From Methylobacterium sp. E-005 (GTDB taxonomy: Bacteria; Pseudomonadota; Alphaproteobacteria; Rhizobiales; Beijerinckiaceae), in NCBI RefSeq assembly GCF_022829725.1, contig NZ_JAKSYG010000097.1, positions 1-64,000 on the forward strand: 64,000 nt of DNA, given 5' to 3'. Within the stretch, counting starts at the first letter, position 1. Each line of letters begins with the position of its first letter. A model generated the notes under the pieces. That model had not been told where the DNA came from. It worked only from the letters and a program-made list of their open reading frames with translations, and searched no databases. Of this stretch, positions 1-17,637 are shown piece by piece. Made by a program: the position numbers and the translations under genes.

Positions 1-141
<141 letters not shown>

Positions 142-149
142 GCCTGCAA

Positions 150-174
150 GGCCCGGCGCATGTCGCGCCGGGCC
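150..174 (+). terminator. Hairpin after tuf, possible terminator
   Basis: A perfect 10-bp stem (GGCCCGGCGC against GCGCCGGGCC) with a 5-nt loop starts 8 bases after the tuf stop codon. No T-run follows, so it may stabilise the mRNA 3' end or act in factor-dependent termination rather than as a canonical intrinsic terminator. Confidence 0.5.
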
Positions 175-299
175 ACAGGTATCCCGCCCTGTCTGCGGCG
201 GGTATCGACCCAGATCGATGTGCATCACGCCGGCCTTCGTCTTGACGGAGCGCCGGCGTTGCTTTGTCCTGTCTCTGCCTTGTCTTGGGGGAGACTCGG

Positions 300-1190
300 A
301 TGTCGGTGGGTTCCATTCTCCGGGCCGGGTATTTTCTTGTCCTGATCTGTGTGGGCGCGGCGGTCCTGACCGGTGCAGCCCGGGGTGATGCGTTGACCGA
401 CGGGCGCTTCCGCGCGGAAGTTGCTGCGCTGATCCAGGGCATTCGGCCGGGGGTGGAGGTCCGTCTGGAGGCGGATCCGGCGCAGCTCAGCGTCGGCACG
501 AAGACGATCGACCTGACAAATCTGTATCAGGGCGTCCACGGCCTCTCCGAAACCGAACGCCGGCGGGAGGTCGAGGAGTTCCTCGCCGTTGCCTTGGCGA
601 GGGCCGCCCCCGCGCCGGACACAGGCAACTTCGCGGCGGTCCGGTCGCGCCTGCGCCCGCAACTCGTGCCGGACGAGATCCTCCAGCAATACACGATGCT
701 CGCGCATCGCCGGTTTTCCGAGACGCTGCACGTGGTCTACGTGCTCGACGAGCCGAATCGCTATCAGTACGTGACCCGCGAGATGCTCGCGGGCTGGCGG
801 GTCGATCCCGCAGAGGTGGAGACGGCGGCCGTCGCGAACCTAGCGGCGACCTCGCGGGACGCGCCGTTCCAGTTGATGCTCGGGGACGGTGCGCCCCTGT
901 TCACCATGGCCGATCCCGGCGACGACTTCGCCATCGCGCGGCTGCTCGTACCGTCCTATCTCGACGAGATCCGGCACGCCCTAAAGTCAGACAGCATCAC
1001 GCTGGTCGGACCGACCCGCAACCTGCTCCTCGCATGGCCCTCGGACAGCCCGGCCCGGCGCGACTTGGCCGCCGAAGCCACGCGTTCCCTGCGCGAGGGC
1101 CCGTACGGCCGCAGTGACGAACTGTTCCGCTACGACGGTCACCAAGTCCGGCCGCTGAACAGGATGGAGCGGGCGGATCACGGCCGCTGA
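300..1190 (+). CDS. DUF1444 (YtpQ-like) family protein with N-terminal signal/anchor
   Basis: A 296-residue protein. The ATG at 300 is chosen because a purine-rich site (GGGGGAGA) lies about 8 bases upstream, while the in-frame ATG at 264 has none. Residues 5-27 form a hydrophobic segment ([17 protein letters not shown]), so the protein is probably exported or membrane anchored. The centre and C-terminus, with patterns such as [21 protein letters not shown] followed by an AVANL motif, resemble the DUF1444/YtpQ family, whose function is unknown. It stands alone between tuf and tRNA-Trp, with no operon partner. The family call is from memory and moderate in confidence; no enzymatic role should be assumed. 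Confidence 0.6.
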   Translation: MSVGSILRAGYFLVLICVGAAVLTGAARGDALTDGRFRAEVAALIQGIRPGVEVRLEADPAQLSVGTKTIDLTNLYQGVHGLSETERRREVEEFLAVALARAAPAPDTGNFAAVRSRLRPQLVPDEILQQYTMLAHRRFSETLHVVYVLDEPNRYQYVTREMLAGWRVDPAEVETAAVANLAATSRDAPFQLMLGDGAPLFTMADPGDDFAIARLLVPSYLDEIRHALKSDSITLVGPTRNLLLAWPSDSPARRDLAAEATRSLREGPYGRSDELFRYDGHQVRPLNRMERADHGR

Positions 1191-1401
1191 TCTGCGGTGG
1201 GCGCGCAGTTCGCGGTCGCCGCGCATTGCCGCCGGCCGATCGGCTGCGACGGCGCTGTATCGGATCCGGAGTCTTGGGCCCTTCGCCGGGCGCATCCCGA
1301 TCCGGCTGGCATCGAGGGCGGCGATTTCCGGCCCTCCGACCCCGCTCCGGCCGCCGAACCCCTTGCAAGCCGGGCCGCGATGAGGCATTGGGCAACGCGC
1401 T

Positions 1402-1478
1402 AGGAGTGTAGCTCAACTGGTCAGAGCGCCGGTCTCCAAAACCGGAGGTTGCGGGTTCGAGTCCCTCCACTCCTGCCA
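1402..1478 (+). tRNA. tRNA-Trp (anticodon CCA)
   Basis: A 77-nt cloverleaf. The acceptor stem AGGAGTG (1402-1408) pairs with CACTCCT (1468-1474), followed by discriminator G and an encoded CCA tail. The anticodon stem CCGGT/ACCGG encloses the loop CTCCAAA, giving anticodon CCA at 1436-1438, which reads UGG. The T-arm has GGTTCGAGTCC. Its position just before secE-nusG is the conserved bacterial arrangement. Confidence 0.98.
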
Positions 1479-1658
1479 GACATCCTGCCCGATCCCGCGC
1501 GGCGGCCCGGTCGACAAGGCCGCGGAGTTGCGTTAGAGCGGGCGCAATCCGAGATCTGAAGCGACCGTCGGTGCGGGCCCATCCGGGTCCTCGGCGCCGT
1601 CATTCGTGTTCCCGGAGCGGTCTCTGCCCGGGGCCGAACACGCACAGACACTGGCGCC

Positions 1659-1955
1659 ATGGCATCGAACGAAGCGACCAAGAAGGTGGACCTGGTGCGC
1701 GGCGCGGCCCGCGGCCCCGCGAACCCGCCGCCGGCCCGTCCGGTGACCCCGGCCCGGGCGCCGCAGAAGCGCGCCACGCCGGGCGAGTTCTTCGCCCAGG
1801 TCCGCGACGAGGCCCGCAAGGTCACGTGGCCATCCCGCCGCGAGACCACCATCACCACCATCATGGTGTTCGTGATGGTGGTGGCCGCGAGCCTGTTCTT
1901 CACGGTGGTGGATCAGGCCCTGCGCTTCGTGGTCGGCCTGATCCTGGGCCTCTGA
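1659..1955 (+). CDS. secE: Preprotein translocase subunit SecE
   Basis: A 98-residue inner-membrane protein that clamps SecY in the SecYEG channel. The first 40 residues are a Pro/Ala/Arg-rich extension. The conserved amphipathic segment follows (FFAQVRDEARKVTWPSRRET, with the WPSRRE signature around residues 56-61), then one C-terminal membrane helix at about residues 66-96. The single-helix form is normal for alphaproteobacteria. The gene lies directly upstream of nusG, the standard secE-nusG pair, and is 180 bp downstream of tRNA-Trp. Confidence 0.95.
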   Translation: MASNEATKKVDLVRGAARGPANPPPARPVTPARAPQKRATPGEFFAQVRDEARKVTWPSRRETTITTIMVFVMVVAASLFFTVVDQALRFVVGLILGL

Positions 1956-2012
1956 GGCCGGGTACTATTGGACGAGGGAGACCTCGCAGACGTATCGGAG
2001 TTGAACGGAACC

Positions 2013-2546
2013 GTGTCGAAGCGCTGGTACATCGTCCACGCCTACTCGAACTTCGAGAACAAGGTCGCGCAGTCCATCAAGGACCAGGCGGCCCAGCGCG
2101 GGCTGACCGAGCTGTTCGACGAGGTGATGGTCCCGATCGAGAAGGTCGTGGAGGTGCGCCGCGGCCGGAAGGTCGATGCCGAGCGCAAGTTCTTCCCCGG
2201 CTACGTTCTGGTGAAGTGCGACCTCACCGACGAGGTCTACCACCTCATCAAGAACACCCCGAAGGTCACGGGCTTCCTGGGCGCCGACAAATCGAAGCCG
2301 GTGCCGATCCCGGACGCTGAGGCCGAGCGGATCAAGGGTCAGGTTGCCGAGGGCGTCGACCGGCCGAAGCCGTCGGTCTCCTTCGAGATCGGCGAGACCG
2401 TCCGGGTCGCCGACGGCCCGTTCGCCAGCTTCAACGGCACCGTCGAGGAAATCGACGAGGCCCGCTCGCGTCTCAAGGTGGCGGTGTCGATCTTCGGCCG
2501 GGCCACCCCGGTGGAGCTCGAATACGCCCAGGTCGAGAAGGCCTGA
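2013..2546 (+). CDS. nusG: Transcription termination/antitermination protein NusG
   Basis: NusG binds RNA polymerase and couples it to Rho or to the ribosome. The 177-residue protein has the NGN domain (SKRWYIVHAYSNFENKVA at the start, FFPGYVLVKCDL near residues 60-71) and a C-terminal KOW domain (VRVADGPFASFNGTVEEID at about 127-145). The GTG at 2013 is preferred because family members start immediately before SKRWY; a GGAG sequence lies about 13 bases upstream. In-frame TTG codons at 1968 and 2001 would add up to 15 non-conserved residues. An intrinsic terminator follows at 2559, so secE-nusG looks like a separate unit from rplK-rplA. Confidence 0.95.
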   Translation: MSKRWYIVHAYSNFENKVAQSIKDQAAQRGLTELFDEVMVPIEKVVEVRRGRKVDAERKFFPGYVLVKCDLTDEVYHLIKNTPKVTGFLGADKSKPVPIPDAEAERIKGQVAEGVDRPKPSVSFEIGETVRVADGPFASFNGTVEEIDEARSRLKVAVSIFGRATPVELEYAQVEKA

Positions 2547-2558
2547 GCCTCCTGATTT

Positions 2559-2584
2559 CGGCAGCCCCCGGGTTGCCGATTTTT
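2559..2584 (+). terminator. Intrinsic terminator after nusG
   Basis: An 8-bp stem (CGGCAGCC against GGTTGCCG, one G-T pair) begins 13 bases after the nusG stop and is followed by ATTTTT, the classic intrinsic terminator layout. It would separate secE-nusG from rplK-rplA, at least partly. Confidence 0.75.
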
Positions 2585-2615
2585 CCGGCCGGCGCTGAGC
2601 GGCGGCCGTGAAGCC

Positions 2616-2639
2616 GCCGCATCCCGCTGGGGATGCGGC
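2616..2639 (+). promoter_or_regulatory. Hairpin in the rplK leader
   Basis: A perfect 10-bp stem (GCCGCATCCC against GGGATGCGGC) with a 4-nt loop lies about 120 bases before the rplK start, with no T-run after it. Position suggests a 5' leader structure of the rplK-rplA mRNA. In many bacteria the L1 protein binds such a leader to repress its own operon, but no L1-site motif was verified here. Confidence 0.4.
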
Positions 2640-2762
2640 ACCATCCGCGGGAGATCCGCCCGGCCTCGCCTCCGGGATCGCCGGATCGCACCGCGACCTG
2701 CAACCGTCCGACCCGCCGCGCTTCAGGCCGCGTGGGGGCGGATTCTCATTGGGAGCAGTCCC

Positions 2763-3212
2763 ATGGCGAAGAAGATCACGGGCTACGTGAAGCTTCAGGT
2801 CCCGGCCGGCGCGGCGAACCCGTCGCCGCCGATCGGCCCCGCGCTCGGTCAGCGCGGCCTCAACATCATGGAATTCTGCAAGGCCTTCAACGCGAAGACC
2901 GCGCAGATGGAGAAGGGCACCCCGATCCCGGTGATCATCACCGCGTATCAGGACCGCTCCTTCACCTTCGAGATGAAGCAGCCCCCGGTCACCTTCTTCC
3001 TGAAGAAGGCTGTCGGCCTGAAGATCGGCAAGAAGCCGGCCTCCGGCTCGAAGACCCCGGGCAAGGGCCCGACCGTCGGCAAGATCTCCGAGGCGCAGCT
3101 GCGCGAGATCGCCGAGAAGAAGATGCCCGACCTCAACTGCGACTCGATCGAGTCGGCCGTTGCCATGATCCGCGGCTCCGCCCGGGCCATGGGCCTCGAA
3201 GTGACGGCCTGA
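2763..3212 (+). CDS. rplK: 50S ribosomal protein L11
   Basis: A 149-residue protein of the GTPase-associated centre on the large subunit. It begins [30 protein letters not shown], with the proline-rich [13 protein letters not shown] motif of L11 around residues 20-33 that contacts elongation factors and thiopeptides. The C-terminal rRNA-binding part contains GTARSMG-like sequence ([12 protein letters not shown]). It precedes rplA by 11 bases, the classical L11-L1 pair. Confidence 0.97.
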   Translation: MAKKITGYVKLQVPAGAANPSPPIGPALGQRGLNIMEFCKAFNAKTAQMEKGTPIPVIITAYQDRSFTFEMKQPPVTFFLKKAVGLKIGKKPASGSKTPGKGPTVGKISEAQLREIAEKKMPDLNCDSIESAVAMIRGSARAMGLEVTA

Positions 3213-3223
3213 GGGAGGACAGC

Positions 3224-3922
<699 letters not shown>

Positions 3923-3950
3923 GGCAAGACGACTCGTCCACGCTGCGGAG

Positions 3951-3978
3951 CGCCCGGTCGGAAACGGCCGGGCGTTTT
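3951..3978 (+). terminator. Intrinsic terminator after rplA
   Basis: A 10-bp stem (CGCCCGGTCG against CGGCCGGGCG, one G-T pair) is capped by a GAAA tetraloop and followed by TTTT. It separates rplK-rplA from the downstream hpnP and rplJ genes. Confidence 0.88.
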
Positions 3979-4055
3979 CCGTTCGAGCGTCCCTCACGTC
4001 ATTCTCAACCACGGAGGGGGGCGCCAACGCGCACGGCTGTGCTAGATAGGCCGCC

Positions 4056-5699
4056 ATGCGATGCACCCTGACGGTCTCCTCCAAGCGACGCATCCTGTGC
4101 GTCTTCCCCGCCTACACGCCGTCCTTCGGGACGTTCTCCCACGCCTACCCACTGATGGGCGGGGTGAAGGCGTTCATGCCGCCGCAGGGGCTGCTGCTGA
4201 TCGCAGCCTACATGCCGGAGGCGTGGGAATGCCGGTTCATCGATGAGAATATCCGCCGCGCAGGCCCGGCCGACTTCGCCTGGGCCGACGCGGTGTTCGT
4301 CTCCGGCATGCACATCCAGGAGCCGCAGATCCACGACATCCGCGACCGCGCCCACGCGGCCGGGAAGGTCACGGTGCTGGGCGGCCCCTCGGTCTCGGGC
4401 GCGCCGGAGAAGTACGGCGACTTCGACTACCTCCATATCGGCGAGATCGGCGACGCCACCGACCAGCTCGTCGCCCGCCTCGACGCCGACCTGACGCCGC
4501 CGCCCGCCCAGTTGGTGCTGGAGACCAAGGACCGGCTCGCGCTCGCCGACTTCCCGGCCCCGGCCTACGAGGCGGCGCCGCTCAAGCGCTACCTGATCGG
4601 CTCCCTGCAATTCTCGTCGGGCTGCCCGTATCGCTGCGAGTTCTGCGACATCCCGCAGCTCTACGGCCGCCAGCCGCGGCTGAAGAGCCCCGAGCAGATG
4701 TGCGCCGAGCTCGACGCCATCATCAGCCAGCCGGGCCATCCCGCGGTGGTCTATTTCGTCGACGACAATTTCATCGCCAACCGCAAGGCGACCCGCGAGA
4801 TGCTGCCGCACCTCGTGGCATGGCAGAAGAAGAACGATTACCCGCTCCAGTTCGCCTGCGAGGCGACGCTGAACATGGCCAAGCAGCCCGAGATCCTCGA
4901 GCTGATGCGGCAGGCCAACTTCATGACGGTGTTCGTCGGCATCGAGACCCCGGAGGCGGAGGCGCTCAAGGGCATCGACAAGACCCACAACGCCGCCGTG
5001 CCGATGTACGAGGCGATCGAGACGCTGAATTCCTACGGGCTGGAGGTGACCTCGGGCATCATCCTGGGGCTCGATTCCGACACGGATAAATCCGAGCAGA
5101 ACCTGATCGACTTCATCGACCGGTCAGCGATCCCGGTCCTGACCATCAACCTGCTCCAGGCCCTGCCCAAGACCCCGCTCTGGGACCGGCTGGAGCGCGA
5201 GGGGCGGCTCCTGCACGATGCGAGCCTCGAATCGAACGTGCTGTTCAAGCGGCCCCACGATTCGGTGGTCAGCAGCTGGCGCCGGGCGATCGCGCATGCC
5301 TATGAGCCGGAACAGATCTTCGAGCGGTTCAAGCACCAATGCGCGGTGACCTACCCGAACCGCATCACGACGCCGACCGCCGGCAAGCTCACCTTCACCA
5401 ACCTGCGCCGGGGCCTGATCCTGGGCTTCAACATCATCACCCGGGTCGGGATTTTTTCGGACTATCGCAAGCCGTTCTGGAGCGCGGCGGGCTACGCGCT
5501 GAAGCGCGGGCAGATCGAGGCGGTGTTCAACATGGGCTTCGTGGCCCACCACCTGATCCGCTTCACCCGCGAAGCCCTGCGCGGCGAGCACAACGCCTCG
5601 TTCTATGCCGCCAAGGCCGCCGAGGCGAAGGAAGCCCGCGACCGCAGCTGGTGGGAGGCGGCTCGGCGGAAGCTGGTGCCGGAGCGCGAGGCGGCGTAG
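4056..5699 (+). CDS. hpnP: Hopanoid C-2 methylase (B12-binding radical SAM protein)
   Basis: A 547-residue enzyme that adds a methyl group to C-2 of bacterial hopanoid lipids. The N-terminal cobalamin-binding-like domain spans about residues 10-140 (ILCVFPAYTPSFGTFSHAYP, FMPPQGLLLIAAYMPEAW, GGPSVSGAPEKYGDFDYLH). The radical SAM core starts at C190, C194 and C197 (GCPYRCEFC), the 4Fe-4S ligands, and is followed by YFVDDNFIANRKA. A DUF4070-type C-terminal region follows. The pattern matches my recollection of Rhodopseudomonas HpnP closely over the whole length, and Methylobacterium is known to make 2-methylhopanoids. No clear Shine-Dalgarno site precedes the ATG, so the first 10 residues are uncertain. 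It lies between rplA and rplJ, an unusual place. Confidence 0.85.
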   Translation: MRCTLTVSSKRRILCVFPAYTPSFGTFSHAYPLMGGVKAFMPPQGLLLIAAYMPEAWECRFIDENIRRAGPADFAWADAVFVSGMHIQEPQIHDIRDRAHAAGKVTVLGGPSVSGAPEKYGDFDYLHIGEIGDATDQLVARLDADLTPPPAQLVLETKDRLALADFPAPAYEAAPLKRYLIGSLQFSSGCPYRCEFCDIPQLYGRQPRLKSPEQMCAELDAIISQPGHPAVVYFVDDNFIANRKATREMLPHLVAWQKKNDYPLQFACEATLNMAKQPEILELMRQANFMTVFVGIETPEAEALKGIDKTHNAAVPMYEAIETLNSYGLEVTSGIILGLDSDTDKSEQNLIDFIDRSAIPVLTINLLQALPKTPLWDRLEREGRLLHDASLESNVLFKRPHDSVVSSWRRAIAHAYEPEQIFERFKHQCAVTYPNRITTPTAGKLTFTNLRRGLILGFNIITRVGIFSDYRKPFWSAAGYALKRGQIEAVFNMGFVAHHLIRFTREALRGEHNASFYAAKAAEAKEARDRSWWEAARRKLVPEREAA

Positions 5700-5781
5700 C
5701 CCAGGGCGCGCCGAGTGAGGCAATCGCAGCGGGGCTTCTCATCAAGCCCTTGCCTGCGGCGGAAAAGTCGCGCTTCGGCCC

Positions 5782-5810
5782 TTGGCAGGCGGCTTGCTAG
5801 GCTCTATACA
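5782..5810 (+). promoter_or_regulatory. Predicted sigma-70-type promoter for rplJ-rplL-rpoB-rpoC
   Basis: TTGGCA (5782-5787, five of six -35 consensus bases) and TATACA (5805-5810) are separated by exactly 17 bases. Transcription would begin near 5817, about 410 nt before the rplJ start, giving the long structured leader typical of the L10 operon. The site was found by eye. Confidence 0.6.
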
Positions 5811-6225
5811 CCGCGCCTCACGCATTTGATCCTTACGGAAGGAGAACGGCCGATCGGCCGGTTTCCGCTCGAAATGTCGCCCGGGCAACCGGGTGGCACT
5901 GGCCGGACGGATCCCCGGGGCCAAAAGCCCCTCGGAGCCTTGTCCGGCCATGTCCTGTCCGAGACTGCAGGTGCCGGTTCGCCGGCTTAATCCGCCAGCC
6001 TGCACAGACGGGGAAGACCGAATTCGAAAATGCCTCGCTGCGGCTCGCGCCGCGGAGGGGCTGTCGGTTTGAACCAACTCGCCCGAGGCGGCCTCCAGGG
6101 GCCGCGCGGGGACAGGGCCGCGAAGCGTCGTTCGGACGTTCCCGGTCTTACGGCCGAGATCACGTCCGGGCGGCATGTGCAACCGGCGGACCCGAAACCG
6201 GGTTCCGCCAACCGGAGAGAGCCCA
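5811..6225 (+). promoter_or_regulatory. Structured rplJ leader (L10-leader-like region)
   Basis: This 415-nt stretch between the predicted promoter and the rplJ start holds no convincing gene. It contains a long hairpin with GGCCGGAC (5901-5908) pairing GTCCGGCC (5942-5949), enclosing an inner stem GGGGC/GCCCC (5917-5931). A second stem with a bulge runs from 6185 to 6209 (GGCGGA...TTCCGCC), just before the ribosome site GGAGAGAG at 6214-6221. In other bacteria the L10-L12 complex binds such a leader to repress translation of its operon; that role is inferred here from position and structure only. Confidence 0.6.
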
Positions 6226-6744
6226 GTGGACCGGACAGCAAAAGCTGATCTCGTCTCGACGCTCAACGGCGTGTTCAATCAGAGCGCCGTCGTCGTCGTG
6301 GCCCACTACAAGGGCCTCACGGTCGCCGACATGCAGAAGCTGCGTTCGCAGATGAAGCAGGCCGGCGCCACCGTGAAGGTCGCCAAGAACAGCCTCGCCG
6401 GCATCGCACTCGATGGCACGGACGTCGCCTCCATCAAGCCGCTCCTGAAGGGCCCGACCCTGCTCGCCTATTCCGGCGATCCGGTCGCAGCCGCCAAGGT
6501 CGCGGTCGATTTCGCCAAGGCTAACGACAAGCTCGTGATCCTCGGCGGCGCGATGGGAACGACCGCCCTGAACCCGGACGGCGTGAAGGCTCTGGCCTCG
6601 CTTCCGTCCCTCGACGAACTGCGCGCGAAGATCGTGGGCCTCGTGCAGGCGCCCGCGACCAAGATCGCTCAGGTCGTCAACGCGCCGGCTTCCAAGCTCG
6701 CCCGCGTGTTCGGGGCCTATGCCAAGAAGGACGAGGCCGCCTGA
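6226..6744 (+). CDS. rplJ: 50S ribosomal protein L10
   Basis: A 172-residue protein that anchors the L7/L12 stalk to the large subunit. The GTG at 6226 is chosen because GGAGAGAG lies 4 bases upstream and the resulting start, [17 protein letters not shown], matches alphaproteobacterial L10; an ATG at 6175 would add 17 unrelated residues. Conserved parts are [28 protein letters not shown] and a helical C-terminus that binds L12 dimers. rplL follows after 48 bases. Confidence 0.95.
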   Translation: MDRTAKADLVSTLNGVFNQSAVVVVAHYKGLTVADMQKLRSQMKQAGATVKVAKNSLAGIALDGTDVASIKPLLKGPTLLAYSGDPVAAAKVAVDFAKANDKLVILGGAMGTTALNPDGVKALASLPSLDELRAKIVGLVQAPATKIAQVVNAPASKLARVFGAYAKKDEAA

Positions 6745-6792
6745 GGCCCTTCAAAAACCATCCGTTCGAACCGATATTGAGAGGAATTCACC

Positions 6793-7170
<378 letters not shown>

Positions 7171-7176
7171 GTCGAC

Positions 7177-7198
7177 GATGGGCTGGTTCCGGCCCATC
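7177..7198 (+). other. mRNA hairpin between rplL and the attenuator
   Basis: GATGGGC pairs with GCCCATC around a loop of about 8 nt, 6 bases after the rplL stop, with no T-run. It may be a processing or stability element in the rplL-rpoB spacer, where E. coli has an RNase III site; the function here is unproven. Confidence 0.4.
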
Positions 7199-7236
7199 AC
7201 TCCACGGAGGCTCCTCGCGAGCCTGTCGTGACCGGA

Positions 7237-7263
7237 GCCCGCGGGTCAGCACCCGCGGGCTTT
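7237..7263 (+). terminator. Attenuator-like terminator between rplL and rpoB
   Basis: A perfect 10-bp stem (GCCCGCGGGT against ACCCGCGGGC) with a 4-nt loop is followed by only TTT. A weak terminator here resembles the known partial terminator between rplL and rpoB in enterobacteria, which makes ribosomal stalk protein exceed RNA polymerase output. Confidence 0.65.
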
Positions 7264-7413
7264 AGGCCGCTTCGGCGGATGGTCCCGGAAGGGACCGGCA
7301 GAAGATTCGGTTCGGTGGCGCGGCTCGGCGGGGCGCGCGTCACGGCCCGGCGCGGGAGGTTCCTTCGGGGACGCTTCCCCGGGCGCGAGGCACGCGGGTA
7401 GGAGCGAGGTCAC

Positions 7414-11538
<4,125 letters not shown>

Positions 11539-11554
11539 GCCAGCAGAAAACCTC

Positions 11555-11579
11555 CCGTGGCGGCGTGTTGCCGCCACGG
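11555..11579 (+). other. Hairpin in the rpoB-rpoC spacer
   Basis: A perfect 10-bp stem (CCGTGGCGGC against GCCGCCACGG) with a 5-nt loop lies 16 bases after the rpoB stop. No T-run follows, so read-through into rpoC is expected; the stem may protect or process the mRNA. Confidence 0.45.
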
Positions 11580-11710
11580 TCGAGCGGGGAGGGGAGGGGC
11601 CTTCCGCGGTACGACGACGGTGAGCAGCGCCCGCGCGGGGTGCGGCGCCGGACCTTTTTCAGGACGCGGTGGCCCGGCGCGGGGCTGCCGGCGTCAACAG
11701 GGAGCGGATC

Positions 11711-15919
<4,209 letters not shown>

Positions 15920-15946
15920 GGCAGCTGGCAGGACTGAGATGCGAGA

Positions 15947-15970
15947 GGGCGGCCTTCGGGCCGCCCTTTT
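15947..15970 (+). terminator. Intrinsic terminator after rpoC
   Basis: GGGCGGCC and GGCCGCCC form an 8-bp GC stem capped by TTCG and followed by TTTT, 27 bases after the rpoC stop. Confidence 0.92.
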
Positions 15971-16237
15971 CTATGGCGGCATGGCTTGTTCGACCCTGCC
16001 GTCGTTGGGAGCGAAGCAATTCAGGGCGGCGCCACGCTACCGGATGTCCCGCTGCCCGGGGTCACTTCGCTCCGCTCGCGGAGACGGAGCCGCCCGTGTC
16101 GACGGCAGCGTTCAACCTGGGACCGTATCGAGACACGCGCAGCCCTCCGCCCTTAACCACGGCTCAACCATACCGGGCGATAAATCTGAGGCGGCCGCAG
16201 AAACACCCTGGAAACGGGGAGGATCGGGCCGGGTCGG
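15971..16237. other. Intergenic region before the SleB-like gene
   Basis: No gene is supported between the rpoC terminator and the GTG at 16238. A short AT-richer stretch (CCCTTAACCACGGCTCAACCAT and GGGCGATAAAT, about 16149-16188) could hold the promoter for the downstream gene, and a ribosome site (GGGGAGGA) sits near 16216. Nothing else is recognised. Confidence 0.4.
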
Positions 16238-17425
16238 GTGCGTGAGTACGGGTCAGGCGTCGTGGGCACGAGACGAGGACGACGGGAATCGGGTCTGCGC
16301 TGGCTCTCGGCCGCGATGACCCCTTGGATGGTTGGCCTCGGCCTGCTGGTGTCGTTCACCGCCGATGCCGGCACGGAGAACGCCATCGGATCGAGCCGTC
16401 TTGGTCTGATCGATGCCGACACCGTCCCGCCGCTTCCGCCCGGCACGCTCCTGATCGGATCCGCCCTGCGCCGCCTTAGCGACGAGCTGCCCCGGACGGT
16501 GTTCAAGACCGGCGCGCATGTCTTCCCCCTCGTGGAGCGGGCGGGCAAGGGCAATCCCGCCCGGCCGCCGGCCGAGAGCTTCGCCCGTCGAGCCGTGAAC
16601 CTCCGCGAGACCGGCGCCGCCCTGATGTTCGGTGACGTCACCGGCAGCGTCACCGGTGTGCTCACGCAAGGATCGGCGGTCTGGGATCCGGAATCCGAGC
16701 CGGAAGCCACCTTCCTGCCTGTTCCCGATCTCGGCCTGACCACCGGCTCCGGCAGCGCGGCTTCCACCGGCACGGGGACGGCCGACCTGACCGAGGACGG
16801 CGATCCCGCGCGCTTCGACGGCTCCACCCCGCCGGTGCCCCGCGCCGTGGCCCTGTCGTCCACCACCCCGGCGCCGGCCGACGCGATCCCGATCGAGGTT
16901 GCCGCGGCAAGCCTCGCGCTGCCGGATTTCGCGATCCGCACCGAGCGCCCCGACAGCGCCCAGCCGGTCCCGGAGGATGCGCGGCGGCGCTACGCCGACC
17001 TGATCGACCCCGAATCCCTCGACAAGGAGCAGCGCTGCCTGTCGGAGGCGGTCTATTTCGAGGCCCGCAGCGAGCCCGAGGCGGGGCAGGCCGCCGTCGC
17101 CCAGGTGGTGCTGAACCGCGTGAAGAGCGGCCTCTATCCGGCGAGCGTCTGCGGCGTCGTCTACCAGAACCGCCACCACTACATGGGCTGCCAGTTCTCC
17201 TTTGCCTGCGAAGGCAAGTCGCTGCGCATCACCGATGCCGGCGCCTGGGAATCCGCCACCCGCATCGCCCGTTCGGTGATCGAGGGCCGGACCTATCTCG
17301 CAGAGGTCGGCGCGGCGACGCACTACCACGCCGACTACGTGCGGCCGGGCTGGGCGCGGCGCTTGCGCAAGATGGACGTGATCGGCCGCCACATCTTCTA
17401 CCAGCTCAAGGCCGGCCAGACCTGA
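16238..17425 (+). CDS. SleB-like cell wall hydrolase
   Basis: A 395-residue protein. A hydrophobic segment near residues 27-44 (MTPWMVGLGLLVSFTADA) probably acts as signal or anchor. A long low-complexity Pro/Ala/Thr-rich middle (about residues 130-260) leads to a C-terminal Hydrolase_2/SleB domain at about residues 265-390. It holds the conserved CLSEAVYFEARSEPEAGQ, with a glutamate expected to be catalytic, QVVLNRVKSGLYPASVCGVVYQ, CQFSFACEG, and ATHYHADYVRPGWA. Such domains cleave peptidoglycan glycan strands; in non-sporulating alphaproteobacteria they are thought to remodel the wall. The GTG start follows GGGGAGGATCGG. The gene is monocistronic after the rpoC terminator. Confidence 0.8.
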   Translation: MREYGSGVVGTRRGRRESGLRWLSAAMTPWMVGLGLLVSFTADAGTENAIGSSRLGLIDADTVPPLPPGTLLIGSALRRLSDELPRTVFKTGAHVFPLVERAGKGNPARPPAESFARRAVNLRETGAALMFGDVTGSVTGVLTQGSAVWDPESEPEATFLPVPDLGLTTGSGSAASTGTGTADLTEDGDPARFDGSTPPVPRAVALSSTTPAPADAIPIEVAAASLALPDFAIRTERPDSAQPVPEDARRRYADLIDPESLDKEQRCLSEAVYFEARSEPEAGQAAVAQVVLNRVKSGLYPASVCGVVYQNRHHYMGCQFSFACEGKSLRITDAGAWESATRIARSVIEGRTYLAEVGAATHYHADYVRPGWARRLRKMDVIGRHIFYQLKAGQT

Positions 17426-17637
17426 CGGAGTCCGATCCGGATTTGACAAGAGATCCTGATGAAGATCGGAGCAATTCTACCTAGGTAGGCGACGCCTAAG
17501 CAGTCGAAACCAAGGGTTAATTTTACCTTCGTTCCCGATAAAGCTTGCGCGCCGCGCAACGAGTCTGGCCTCTGGTACGTCGAGACGGGTGCCGCAGGGG
17601 CGGCCCCTTCCGCCGTATTGCGTATCAGAGGATTTCC

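Noticed and set aside
3951-4055. CRISPR-like or tandem repeat structure between rplA and hpnP
   Set aside because: Only the single terminator hairpin is present; there are no repeated units or spacers anywhere in the window.
5742-6278. Open frame of 178 codons on the minus strand across the rplJ leader
   Set aside because: It lies antisense to the predicted promoter and structured leader, has no ribosome site, and its Arg/Ser/Pro-rich translation looks like GC-driven noise.
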